The notes beneath the pieces were generated by a model. The model did not search any database. It was not told where the DNA came from and worked only from the letters and a program-made list of their open reading frames with translations. The translations under genes were made by a program, and so were the position numbers. Source: Brumimicrobium sp964585545 (GTDB lineage Bacteria > Bacteroidota > Bacteroidia > Flavobacteriales_D > Crocinitomicaceae). Taken from it: DNA of 64,000 nt. Below are positions 1 through 8,322 of the stretch, piece by piece; position 1 is the first letter of the stretch; every line of letters starts with the position of its first letter. Where the stretch lies: assembly GCA_964585545.1 (NCBI GenBank), contig CAZPDT010000007.1, positions 62,001 through 126,000 on the forward strand, given 5' to 3'.

Positions 1-256
1 TGATAGTGTTTGGCAAGCAGGAGCTGTTTTTCTCCCTGTAAATACAGTAGGTGTGATGGGTGATCAACGAACGTATGAAAATGCTGTTGCATTACGTGCG
101 GTGACCTCAGTGGATGGAATGACAGCCGACTGGTTTCATTTGCCTTATGAGCTGCTCGGAAAGATTTCAAATAAAATTATTAACCAGGTGAAAGGAATCA
201 ATCGTGTAACCTACGATATCAGTTCTAAACCACCAGCAACAATTGAATGGGAATGA
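1..256 (+). CDS. guaA: GMP synthase (glutamine-hydrolysing), C-terminal fragment
   Basis: This is the 3' end of a gene that begins before the window; the reading frame is open from base 2 to the TGA at 254-256. The 84 visible residues are the GuaA dimerisation domain: a GVMGDQRTYE segment, a VALRAV segment, and the highly conserved tail YDISSKPPATIEWE. GuaA converts XMP to GMP in the cytoplasm using ATP and glutamine-derived ammonia. The stop codon overlaps the start of the next gene (ATGA at 253-256), so the two are probably translated from one message. Only the fragment is visible, but the tail is diagnostic. Confidence 0.96.
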   Translation, partial: DSVWQAGAVFLPVNTVGVMGDQRTYENAVALRAVTSVDGMTADWFHLPYELLGKISNKIINQVKGINRVTYDISSKPPATIEWE

Positions 257-2139
257 GAATTACAATCGTTTTACTTTTGCTTTTAGTGACCTCGTTTTCT
301 TCTTTTTCTCAAGAAATTGGAGAAACAACCAAAGAAGGAAAACATTTTAAAATCTATTTGGTGGAAGCAGGAAACACTTTGTATGGACTTCATCGAAAAT
401 ACGATGTTTCTGTGGAGGCAATTGTTCAAGCCAATCCTTCCGTAAAGGATGGATTGAAAGTAGGGCAGAAACTGTTTATTCCCTTTGATAAAAATGAAAC
501 CATAAATAACAAGGATAATGGTGGGAAATACACTATTCATACCGTTGAGAAAAAAGAGACATTATACGGAATATCAAGAAAATACAACTGTTCTGTTGAT
601 GATTTAATAAAGTTAAATCCAGAGGCAGAAAAAGGGCTAAAGACAGGGCAAGAATTAAAAGTTCCTAAGGTTGAACAATTAAGTAGTGAGGAAAAAAAGC
701 CCGAAGAAATCCAAAAAGACACCTTGGTTGCTGACCAAAAGGAACAGGATACAATCCAAAAAACAAATTATAAAGTTGAATTTTCGGATAGTATTGTCGA
801 TTATGAAGTACAAAAAGGAGAAACATTGTATTCTATTTCACGGCGCTTTATGGTTCCTGTAAAAGAACTGGTGGAAGTCAATGACATTAAGAAAAATAAA
901 ATTAAGCCAGGACAAGTACTTAGAATCCCTCTGAAACAGGAGCATATTAAAGAAATTATTACCAAGACTATTGTGCCAAAGGTTACTGTGCCGCAGAAGC
1001 GTCCAACTCTTGTTGAACAAAAGGAAAAATATAAGGTTTTGGTGGTTTTGCCATTGAAATTGTACAACAATAAAGAGATAATTTCTGGAGTATATGACGA
1101 GTCTACACAATTGAATACATTAACTGACCTTTCCGTTGAGTTTGTGATGGGCGCACAAATGGCTATAGATTCATTAGAAAAACTGGGACTCTCCGCCAAT
1201 TTTGAATTCTACGATGCTGGAGGAAATATAGAGCAACTTAAAAAGCACCTTGGAGCATCAAATAAAAAGAATTGGGATATGATCATAGGGCCATTCTATC
1301 CTGAACTTATTGAATATACAGCTTCGTGGGGAAAAAGAAATAAAGTGCCTGTTATTGCAGTAACAAGAATACCTACACAGCTTTTGGAAAATAATCCCTA
1401 CTTGCTTTCAATGGTACCGTCAAAGCTCACTTTGCTCGGAGGAATGGCAAAATATCTAGCCAAATATCATGCAGATGATAATATCGTAATGATCAAAGGA
1501 GAAAATAAAGAGGTGAACGAGAAAAATGCATTTTTTAAAGCAGCATTTCAAAAAAGCCTCGATTCCAATCAAACAAAAACAATCAGAATGTCTTCTATTG
1601 GAGATGCTTCAGGAAGAACTTTAATTCAATCAATTGATCCCGAAAAGCAAAATTTCTTTATTTATTTATCGGAAGATGTACAACATGTGATGCAGTTTAT
1701 CAATACAATTAATGCAGCAAAAAATTACTCTCCTAAGTATGGAAATGCTGATGTTACTATTGTCGGATTGAATGAATGGAATAAAATGAATTCATTTAAA
1801 GACTATTATAAAAATCGATTTAACTTTCATTTTGCTGCTCCAAACTATTTAAACTACGATTCCTTGAAAGTGAAAAAATTCATTAAAGAATTTCGTTCGA
1901 GATATGGATTAGACCCAAATAAATATGCATTTCATGGTTTTGATGTAGTCTTGTCTCAATCGGCTTATTTGCTTTTGGGTTATTTAAGAAACAATGGAAT
2001 TATTGATGATTTTGATATTCAGTCCTTAGGTTGGGATAAAGGAAGTGCAAATAAAAGTGTATTTATCACCAAACAGGATGATTTTGATTTGTATTTACTG
2101 AAAATCATCCCCAGTATAAGTTTTATTGAACGTGAATAA
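253..2139 (+). CDS. LysM-repeat protein with C-terminal periplasmic-binding-like fold
   Basis: Exported protein of about 628 aa. The N-terminus is a signal peptide (MRITIVLLLLLV, then SFSQ) without a clear lipobox Cys. Three LysM peptidoglycan-binding modules follow, at about residues 35-80, 92-140 and 183-230, each with a TLYGLHRKY/TLYGISRKY/TLYSISRRF core. From about residue 258 on the sequence resembles the type-1 periplasmic binding fold (VLVVLPLKLYNN, then WDMIIGPFYPE and a VPVIAV strand). It probably sits on the cell wall in the periplasm, perhaps as a sensor or scaffold; the ligand is unknown. ATG 253 is preferred to ATG 247 because it gives the guaA stop/start overlap. The gene end overlaps hemF. 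Confidence 0.85.
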   Translation: MRITIVLLLLLVTSFSSFSQEIGETTKEGKHFKIYLVEAGNTLYGLHRKYDVSVEAIVQANPSVKDGLKVGQKLFIPFDKNETINNKDNGGKYTIHTVEKKETLYGISRKYNCSVDDLIKLNPEAEKGLKTGQELKVPKVEQLSSEEKKPEEIQKDTLVADQKEQDTIQKTNYKVEFSDSIVDYEVQKGETLYSISRRFMVPVKELVEVNDIKKNKIKPGQVLRIPLKQEHIKEIITKTIVPKVTVPQKRPTLVEQKEKYKVLVVLPLKLYNNKEIISGVYDESTQLNTLTDLSVEFVMGAQMAIDSLEKLGLSANFEFYDAGGNIEQLKKHLGASNKKNWDMIIGPFYPELIEYTASWGKRNKVPVIAVTRIPTQLLENNPYLLSMVPSKLTLLGGMAKYLAKYHADDNIVMIKGENKEVNEKNAFFKAAFQKSLDSNQTKTIRMSSIGDASGRTLIQSIDPEKQNFFIYLSEDVQHVMQFINTINAAKNYSPKYGNADVTIVGLNEWNKMNSFKDYYKNRFNFHFAAPNYLNYDSLKVKKFIKEFRSRYGLDPNKYAFHGFDVVLSQSAYLLLGYLRNNGIIDDFDIQSLGWDKGSANKSVFITKQDDFDLYLLKIIPSISFIERE

Positions 2140-3037
2140 AGAAGAAGTAGTACAACGGTTAAAATCTGTTCAAGACTATATCTGCGGGTCGTTAGAAAAA
2201 TTGGACGGAAAGTCTAAATTTATTGAAGACAATTGGAGTCGAGAGGGTGGAGGAGGAGGAAGAACTCGTGTCTTATCAGATGGAGCAATTATAGAAAAAG
2301 GTGGTGTTAATTTCTCTGCAGTTCATGGTGCTGTTTCTGAAAAAATGAAAACACAACTGGGATTGAATGGACAAACTTTCTTTGCTACAGGAATTTCAAT
2401 TGTAATTCATCCTCACAATCCGTTTCACCCTATAATGCACATGAATGTCCGTTACTTTGAAATGGACAATGGAACGTATTGGTTTGGTGGAGGGATTGAC
2501 CTTACGCCACATTATATCAATACAGAACTTGCGCAGTTATTTCACAAGGATTTAAAAGCGGTTTACGACCAATATCATCCCGACTTCTATTCACGATTTA
2601 AAAAGGAGGCAGATAATTATTTCTTTATTCAACACCGCAATGAAACCCGTGGTGTAGGAGGATCGTTTTATGATCATATAACAGAAAAAGAGGGCATTTC
2701 TAAAGAGGAATTGTTGGATTTCTCTGAAGCTCAAGGCAGATTGTTTCCCAAGCTGTATGCCGACCAAATCAATTATGACAGAAATCCTTCTTTTACTGAG
2801 GAAAACCTAGAATGGAGAAACCTTCGGCGGGGTCGATATGTAGAGTTTAATTTGATCTATGACAGAGGGACAACTTTTGGACTTAAGACAGGTGGAAGAA
2901 TTGAATCTATTTTGATGAGTTTACCTAGGCATGCTTCTTGGTATTATAATTTCCAGCCCGAGAAAGGTTCCCAAGAAGAGAAAACATTAAATGGGCTAAA
3001 GAAAGGTGTGAACTGGATAGAAATCAGTACAGTTTAA
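2126..3037 (+). CDS. hemF: oxygen-dependent coproporphyrinogen III oxidase
   Basis: About 303 aa, the usual length for HemF. It catalyses the oxygen-dependent decarboxylation of coproporphyrinogen III to protoporphyrinogen IX in heme synthesis, in the cytoplasm. Family signatures seen: the glycine-rich GGGGGGRTRVLSDG segment near residue 40, EKGGVNFSAVHG, HPHNPFHPIMHMNVRYFE, WFGGGIDLTPHY, and the C-terminal RGRYVEFNLIYDRGT followed by ESILMSLP. The start is a TTG (2126) or GTG (2132) inside the end of the preceding LysM gene, which indicates translational coupling. An aerobic enzyme here implies that the organism uses oxygen for heme synthesis. Confidence 0.96.
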   Translation: MNVNKEEVVQRLKSVQDYICGSLEKLDGKSKFIEDNWSREGGGGGRTRVLSDGAIIEKGGVNFSAVHGAVSEKMKTQLGLNGQTFFATGISIVIHPHNPFHPIMHMNVRYFEMDNGTYWFGGGIDLTPHYINTELAQLFHKDLKAVYDQYHPDFYSRFKKEADNYFFIQHRNETRGVGGSFYDHITEKEGISKEELLDFSEAQGRLFPKLYADQINYDRNPSFTEENLEWRNLRRGRYVEFNLIYDRGTTFGLKTGGRIESILMSLPRHASWYYNFQPEKGSQEEKTLNGLKKGVNWIEISTV

Positions 3038-3074
3038 TGTTTTAGTCCGAACTATTCATAAGATCAATTTCTAT

Positions 3075-3283
3075 TTAATGAATGAATCCATGTTCTTGTA
3101 TTTTTTCGCCAGCATAATTTTCTAATTCTGCTTTATAAAAATAGGTTCCATCCATACATTCTCCACCTGAGTTTTTAATTCTTCCATTCCATTGGAAATT
3201 AACTTCATTGCTCTCAAAAATCAAATTTCCCCAACGATTAACGATAATGATATGTAAGCTTTTGTTGTTTTTACAACCATGTA
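3075..3283 (-). pseudogene. orphan T9SS type B (gliding-motility CHU_C) sorting-domain fragment
   Basis: The minus strand reads without stops from the end of the neighbouring SDR gene down to a TAA at 3075-3077, but there is no start codon or upstream body. The roughly 65 residues match the CHU_C-type C-terminal domain: CKNNKSLHIIIVNRWGN, an FESNEV segment, FQWNGRI, then CMDGTYFYKAELENYAG and a final HGFIH. The NRWGN, WNG and DGTYFY blocks appear in the order usual for type B sorting domains. I read this as the surviving 3' tip of a deleted large secreted protein gene. It is unlikely to be expressed. Confidence 0.7.
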
Positions 3284-4099
3284 CTATGTTGGTATTTTCT
3301 TCACTTTAGCACGATTCCACCTCCGCAATAGACTTCGAAGCACAAATCCAGGGATTGCTTTTATAAAAACGAGACTGAGTTTGTTTAAGAATCCAGGCAC
3401 CAATTCCCCTTTGTTCCTAAATAAAGCCCGTAAGCTCCTTTTTGCAATATACTCGGGAGTGGCCATTATACCTAATCTTTTTGCCAACTTTTTCTTTGGT
3501 GCATCTAGGGCGAATAAATTTGTGTCAACTGCTCCTGGTAAAACACAGCAAACATTGATGTTTTTACTGTATAATTCATTGCGAATTGCTTTTGTAAAAT
3601 TGCGTATATAGGATTTGGAAGGTCCATAAATAGAAATAATAGGGTAGGGCATGCTCGCAGAGGTAGACGAAATGGTAAGAATAAATCCTTTTTTACGGGC
3701 AACCATATCTATGGCAAATAACTGACACAGTAATGTTGTTGTTAATATATGTAATTTTAGTAATGTTGAAATTTGCTGTGGGGTTATATTTATAAATTCT
3801 TCTGCAATCAAAATTCCAGCACAGTAAATGAGAACTTCTATGGTGAGCAGATTGACTTGGCAAAAATTATAGACTTCTTGTACGGCATTATCTTGACTTA
3901 AATCAATAAATAATGAGACACATTTTACACTGTATTTTTCTGTTATTTCCTTTTCTAAGAGAGGTAATTCTCCTTCTTGATTGCTAACAATACAAATATT
4001 ATAGCCCCGTTCAGCCAATTGATGCACAAAGGCCAATCCAATTCCTGAAGACCCTCCTGTGACTAATGCAAAGGTTTCTTTTTTTATTGTTTGTGGCAT
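3284..4099 (-). CDS. short-chain dehydrogenase/reductase
   Basis: 271 aa, classical SDR length. The Rossmann cofactor motif TGGSSGIG is at residues 14-21 and the catalytic Ser-Tyr-Lys set is SS at 144-145, Tyr158 and Lys162 (IYGPSK). It should be a cytoplasmic NAD(P)-dependent oxidoreductase; the substrate cannot be read from the sequence. The C-terminus has a basic, hydrophobic tail (FVLRSLLRRWNRAKVKK) that may associate with membrane. It lies 3 bp after the Old Yellow Enzyme gene on the same strand, so the two are probably cotranscribed and may act on the same unsaturated carbonyl or lipid substrate. Its 3' end abuts the sorting-domain fossil. Confidence 0.85.
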   Translation of the reverse strand: MPQTIKKETFALVTGGSSGIGLAFVHQLAERGYNICIVSNQEGELPLLEKEITEKYSVKCVSLFIDLSQDNAVQEVYNFCQVNLLTIEVLIYCAGILIAEEFINITPQQISTLLKLHILTTTLLCQLFAIDMVARKKGFILTISSTSASMPYPIISIYGPSKSYIRNFTKAIRNELYSKNINVCCVLPGAVDTNLFALDAPKKKLAKRLGIMATPEYIAKRSLRALFRNKGELVPGFLNKLSLVFIKAIPGFVLRSLLRRWNRAKVKKIPT

Positions 4100-4102
4100 G
4101 GT

Positions 4103-5260
4103 TTATAAATTTTGAATACACTCAAAAGGACCATTATACATCACTGCAATACAATGGTTACAGGTGTCACAACTCGATTTTTTATAGACGTCTAATCGTA
4201 AGTTATTTATAAAATCAGGGTCTTTTATTAATGCTCTTGCTATTGCTACTGCTTCAAAATTTTCACTTAAAACGTGATCAATATTTTCCTTTGATAATAT
4301 GCCGCCAACATATACTAGGGGCATTTTCAATTGTGCTCTAAATAGTTTTGCATGGTCTAAAAAGTAAGTTTCTTTGAAGGGAATTGAAGGTACCATTATT
4401 CTCCCAAAGGCACGAATAAACACAGACATTATCTTATTTCCAGCATGGGCAGCTAGTGTTTTTATGGGCATGACGCCACGCATCACTTCCATAGGTGCTT
4501 TACTAACAAACCCACTACTCAACACTAAGGCATTGACGCCCATTGCTTCTAACTTTTTGCCTATTGTTAGGGATTCTTTAAGCGTAATACCACCTTTTAC
4601 CCCATCTATCATATTCATCTTTACCAAAACCGCAATTTCATTATTGGCTGCCTCTAAAACTTCTTGCATTACTTGTTCCATAAAACGCATCCGATTTTTT
4701 AATGAACCGCCATATTCATCTTTTCGTTTATTTACGTAGGGCGATAGAAACTGACTAATAAGATAACCATGACCTGCATGGATTTCAACAGCATCAAATC
4801 CAGCCTTTTTGACCAAACGAACACTGTCTCCAAAAGCTTTAATGGTTTCCTTGATGTCTTTTTGGTTCATCTTCCTTGGGAAGGACGGGGCGTACAGATT
4901 GATGTGTGTTGATGATGAAACTGGACGCATGCCAATTACACTTCGTTTTGCCATGTTCCCACAGTGCCCCAATTGAATACTTATTTTTGCACGATGTTCA
5001 TGTACTTTATCCGCTAGTTTTGCTAAATCAGGCAATCCGTTTTCTTCTATAAGCAATTGATGAGGAAAGGATAGTCCGCTTCTCTGTACCGCAGCATAAG
5101 CTACAGTTGTCATGCCAATACCTCCTTTGGCAACTTGTTCGTGATAATCAATTAATTGAGGTGTTATACGATGGTTTTGACACATCCCCTCAAATGCAGC
5201 AGCACGAATTGAACGATTTCGTAAGGTGATTGGACCTATTTTAAAGGGTGTAAATAACAT
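4103..5260 (-). CDS. NADH:flavin oxidoreductase, Old Yellow Enzyme family
   Basis: 385 aa FMN-dependent TIM-barrel ene-reductase. Seen: LFTPFKIGPITLRNRSIRAA at the N-terminus, the QLGHCGNMA segment, the active-site region HAGHGYLISQFLSPYVNKR followed by DEYGGSLKNRMRF, and a late VYVGGI phosphate-binding strand. The C-terminus carries four Cys spaced C-x2-C-x2-C-x10-C, resembling the cluster region of 2,4-dienoyl-CoA reductase-type enzymes, but the following FAD/NAD domains of that family are absent. It could bind an Fe-S cluster or the Cys may be structural. First gene of a two-gene unit with the downstream SDR. Probably cytoplasmic; the substrate is unknown. Confidence 0.87.
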   Translation of the reverse strand: MLFTPFKIGPITLRNRSIRAAAFEGMCQNHRITPQLIDYHEQVAKGGIGMTTVAYAAVQRSGLSFPHQLLIEENGLPDLAKLADKVHEHRAKISIQLGHCGNMAKRSVIGMRPVSSSTHINLYAPSFPRKMNQKDIKETIKAFGDSVRLVKKAGFDAVEIHAGHGYLISQFLSPYVNKRKDEYGGSLKNRMRFMEQVMQEVLEAANNEIAVLVKMNMIDGVKGGITLKESLTIGKKLEAMGVNALVLSSGFVSKAPMEVMRGVMPIKTLAAHAGNKIMSVFIRAFGRIMVPSIPFKETYFLDHAKLFRAQLKMPLVYVGGILSKENIDHVLSENFEAVAIARALIKDPDFINNLRLDVYKKSSCDTCNHCIAVMYNGPFECIQNL

Positions 5261-5477
5261 ATTTATATTTTATTGCTCTAAAATTGCTGAATTCAATTCA
5301 CAAATGCAATATTTAAGCTGAAAAAAAACGATGGAAACGCAAGGCCTGAAAATGAAAGCGTTAAAGCGTGTTGTTGCATATGAAGTTAATCAATAGCGCA
5401 GCAGTTTTATAGTTTTGATACATCCAATAAATTGAATTTATTTAGAGCGATAAGATGCGTAACTATTTGGACTGTCA

Positions 5478-6437
5478 TTACTTAATCAATCCAATCTCTC
5501 GAAGCCTTTCAGTTAAATATTCCCCTGCGGTCATGTCTTCGTATAATTTGGGGTGGTCTTCATCGATACAAGAATCTAGACAATTCAATGGCATGTCTGA
5601 ACGTGGATGTAAGAAAAACGGAACAGAATATCGACTTGTTCCCAATTGTGCCTTTGGAGGATTCACTACACGATGTGTTGTAGATTTTAAACGCTTATTG
5701 GTTAGTCGTTGCAACATATCTCCTACATTGACTACAATATGGTCTTGAATTTCTGTTACAGCAATCCACTTTCCTTGGTTGTTGAGTACTTCTAATCCAT
5801 CAGCCGAAGCACCTACGAGAAGGGTAATTAAATTAATGTCCTCATGCTGACCTGCACGAACCGCACCTTCTTCAACTTCTCCTGTAATTGGTGGATAGTG
5901 AATTGCTCTTAAAATACTGTTTCCATTGTAAATATGTTGGTCAAAATAATCTTCTTTCAAATTCAGATGTAAAGCAATTGCATGAAGCAAATGTCTTCCT
6001 GTATCTTCAAATGCTTTGTATGCTTGTTTTCCTATTTTCCCAAACTCTGGATTTTCTTTGACATCTACATTTTCTGGATATTCTTTTCCAATGGGATCTC
6101 CATCTTCTACATATTGACCAAAATGCCAAAATTCTTTTAAATCTCCAGCTTTTTTCCCTTTAGCGTGTTCAGTTCCAAAGGGAGTATATCCACGTTGTCC
6201 TCCTATGCCTTCAATATGATATTGATTTTTCACCTCTTCTTGAAATCCAAAAAACGACTTCATTTGTTTGTAAAGATTGTCAATTAAATCCTGTGGGATG
6301 CCATGATTCTTGACAGCAACAAACCCTATGCCTTCATAAGCATCACCTAATTCATTAATAAATTTTTCTCGTTTTGATTGATCCTCAGATAAAAATTCTG
6401 ATAAATCAACGGAGGGAATTCCTTGTGGATGACTCAT
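5478..6437 (-). CDS. 2-oxoglutarate/Fe(II)-dependent oxygenase, isopenicillin N synthase family
   Basis: 319 aa, the normal size for this family. The N-terminal DIOX_N part has IPSVDLSEFL and GFVAVKNHGIP. The iron ligands of the double-stranded beta-helix are His198 and Asp200 (QHEDINLITLL) and His255 (TTHRVVNP). The 2-oxoglutarate-binding Arg-x-Ser is R269-Y270-S271. All catalytic residues are present, so it should be active. Bacterial members act on diverse small molecules; no antibiotic cluster surrounds it, so no substrate is proposed. It is monocistronic, with its own TATATTTG promoter element just upstream. Confidence 0.9.
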   Translation of the reverse strand: MSHPQGIPSVDLSEFLSEDQSKREKFINELGDAYEGIGFVAVKNHGIPQDLIDNLYKQMKSFFGFQEEVKNQYHIEGIGGQRGYTPFGTEHAKGKKAGDLKEFWHFGQYVEDGDPIGKEYPENVDVKENPEFGKIGKQAYKAFEDTGRHLLHAIALHLNLKEDYFDQHIYNGNSILRAIHYPPITGEVEEGAVRAGQHEDINLITLLVGASADGLEVLNNQGKWIAVTEIQDHIVVNVGDMLQRLTNKRLKSTTHRVVNPPKAQLGTSRYSVPFFLHPRSDMPLNCLDSCIDEDHPKLYEDMTAGEYLTERLREIGLIK

Positions 6438-6451
6438 AATATTTTTTTAAT

Positions 6452-6459
6452 CAAATATA
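6452..6459 (-). promoter_or_regulatory. -7 promoter element (TATATTTG) of the 2OG oxygenase gene
   Basis: On the minus strand TATATTTG matches the Bacteroidota -7 consensus TAnnTTTG and lies 15 bp upstream of the ATG. No clear TTG is seen at the expected -33 distance, so the call rests on the -7 box and its position. Confidence 0.5.
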
Positions 6460-6547
6460 ATATAAATCTTGAAGAAATTAAATAGGCTTGGAGGTATTGT
6501 ACCGAAAGAGTAATGGATTTAGTGTTTCAATCCTAGTTTTTAGTGGA

Positions 6548-6871
6548 TTACGTTTTAAAGACAATTAATATTTTTTGATATATTCTTCCAAGACGTTTTG
6601 AAGTTCCAGCTGTACAGATTGCTTTACTATTCGAGCCCTTCATTTTTATTCCCAAAGATTGCTCGACATCAGTTTCTTCGAACACCTTAATATTGTAGCT
6701 ATCAATAATCACTTCTTGATTGTCTAAATCAAAAATAATTGGCAACGTATAATTCTTTTGAGGATTTCCTCGTTTATCCTCTGATTCAACTTTAGGATAC
6801 TCCAAAAAGCGATCCCACTCGCTCTTCCCTTCACTTTGCCATTCCCCAATCTTCAATAAAGTCTGTAACAT
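6548..6871 (-). pseudogene. short protein or truncated gene, possible Cas8b/Csh1 (TM1802) N-terminal remnant
   Basis: A 107-codon frame starting MLQTLLKIGEWQSEGKSEWD. The first about 85 residues (FLEYPKV, NYTLPIIFDLDNQEV, VFEETDVE) resemble, from memory, the N-terminus of type I-B CRISPR Cas8b/Csh1 (TM1802 family) proteins, which are normally several hundred residues long. The last about 22 residues (CTAGTSKRLGRIYQ and on) look less protein-like than the neighbouring frame, which reads RARIVKQSVQLELQN, then VLEEYIKKY and a TAA at 6565-6567. This suggests a gene collapsed by an internal out-of-frame deletion. It lies 63 bp downstream of the HIRAN gene, same strand. The Cas8b identity is an inference, not established here; a short uncharacterised protein is the alternative. 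Confidence 0.45.
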
Positions 6872-6934
6872 ATTTAGTTGTTAAGTTTCTATAAAGTTAA
6901 TTACTCATTTGCAAAATCCAAAGCATTTCCTTTT

Positions 6935-7285
6935 TTATTTATCCTCTTGCTTGTTGGCCAATAAATGTGCCACAACGCCAACTTGTTCTTCTGTGTGTTC
7001 CTGACCATTAATGCGTTGAATACGTACTTCAATTGCATCAATTCCTACTTTAAGCAATTTATAGAAAATACGGTTATTCCCTCTAGGTACATAGCCCAAG
7101 TGGTAATCTTTATAGCAAATTTTTACTGCTCTGGGATCGTAAGAATTGTTAGGCTCTAACTCGATACGTAAAAGCGTTCCAATTTCTAATTCTTTGAATG
7201 CTTCTGCACCATCGTAATAGGTAAAACCTGCAATGTGAAAATGATCTAAATGTTCTTTCATTTTTTTATTATTTCTCTTTTTCAT
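6935..7285 (-). CDS. HIRAN domain protein
   Basis: 116 aa, nearly all a single HIRAN domain: FHIAGFTYYDGAEAFKELEIG, then LRIELEPNNSYDPRAVKICY and YHLGYVPRGNNR, the usual order of strands and the N.YDP.AV signature. HIRAN domains bind DNA 3' ends or occur as stand-alone modules beside DNA repair, phage or CRISPR genes. It overlaps the WYL regulator by 17 bp, so the two are translationally coupled, and it precedes the truncated possible cas8b fragment. The role here is not known; the context suggests a leftover of a defence operon. Confidence 0.85.
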   Translation of the reverse strand: MKKRNNKKMKEHLDHFHIAGFTYYDGAEAFKELEIGTLLRIELEPNNSYDPRAVKICYKDYHLGYVPRGNNRIFYKLLKVGIDAIEVRIQRINGQEHTEEQVGVVAHLLANKQEDK

Positions 7286-8210
7286 TTCGATATTGTTTTA
7301 ATGATTGTGTTAAACTTTCTTTTATTTGATTGCGCAAATATTGCGGTGATAAAACTTCAATTTGTTCGCCCAATTTGAGCAATTGCATCTTTAACTCAAA
7401 ATTAGGAATGAGATGTAAACTAATTTTAATCCGACCATCACGCATTTCTTCCTTTTTATATTGACTAGAATGCAATGGCAAACTTTCTAAATACTTGTAC
7501 TGATGTTTTGTAACAGCAATCTCAATGATTTCCTGTTGTTCTGCTTCATCATAATTTAATCCAATAATTTGTTCAAACTTCTTCAATTGTTCTTTGAATC
7601 GATCGACAGAAAAACTAAAGTTTTCAGCAATTTTAAGTTGTCTTACTCGAGCCAATCCAAAACTTTTAATAATGGCATCTTTACTCAACTTATTGTTTTT
7701 TGGTAATGGAATCCCAACAACATACCACCTGCCTTGATATTCGCGTAACTGTAATGGGGCAATCCGATAGTTTTTAATGGTCTTCTTTATGTAATTTTCA
7801 TGAACAAATTCTACAATAAGGTTTTGTTGAATGGCTGTGAAAAGGGGTTCAACCATCTCCAATCCTTCAAATTCTGAATGGTCCTCTAGCTTAATTGACT
7901 TTCGTAAGTCTTGGAAATCTTTTAAACCTTTGCGGAAGAGTTCTGATAAGTAGACCCTTCCAGCAAAGGTTAAAAATGAGGTGATTTGTTCATTATCCTC
8001 AGTATTTAGGTGATAACCTCTTTTTGTACGATTGTAATTGACAGCAATATGATAATCCCTAGCTAAAGATTGAAAATCGCGTTCTATAGTTCGGGCAGAT
8101 AATTCCACATCATGAAATCGCTCAAAGTAATCAAGGATTCCCTGTTTAGAAATGAAAGGCTGTCTTTCTAATATGTGAATAAGTGTGTCCAATCGTTTAT
8201 ATTTGTCCAT
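7269..8210 (-). CDS. WYL-domain transcriptional regulator
   Basis: 313 aa. The N-terminal part is a winged helix-turn-helix (LDTLIHILERQPFISKQGI, then LSARTIERDFQSL at about residues 37-49). The middle holds the WYL ligand-binding domain (IAPLQLREYQGRWYVVGIP, about residues 151-169), followed by a WCX-like C-terminal part. WYL regulators sense nucleic-acid-derived or nucleotide ligands and control DNA damage, phage defence and CRISPR operons. It is the first gene of a unit with the HIRAN gene. An imperfect dyad (AGTTCGCC at 8242-8249, GACGAAGT at 8257-8264) sits upstream and could be an operator, but this is weak. Confidence 0.9.
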   Translation of the reverse strand: MDKYKRLDTLIHILERQPFISKQGILDYFERFHDVELSARTIERDFQSLARDYHIAVNYNRTKRGYHLNTEDNEQITSFLTFAGRVYLSELFRKGLKDFQDLRKSIKLEDHSEFEGLEMVEPLFTAIQQNLIVEFVHENYIKKTIKNYRIAPLQLREYQGRWYVVGIPLPKNNKLSKDAIIKSFGLARVRQLKIAENFSFSVDRFKEQLKKFEQIIGLNYDEAEQQEIIEIAVTKHQYKYLESLPLHSSQYKKEEMRDGRIKISLHLIPNFELKMQLLKLGEQIEVLSPQYLRNQIKESLTQSLKQYRNEKEK

Positions 8211-8322
8211 AATATGAATGTATTTACAAAAATGAATAACAAGTTCGCCAAAACATGACGAAGTAAATAAAAAAAAATGAAAAATGTATAAATAATTCGG
8301 GTTAAAGCAGTAATTCTAAAGT

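Noticed and set aside
3279..3611. Plus-strand frame of 110 codons
   Set aside because: It is the antisense shadow of the SDR gene, which has a full catalytic set on the minus strand.
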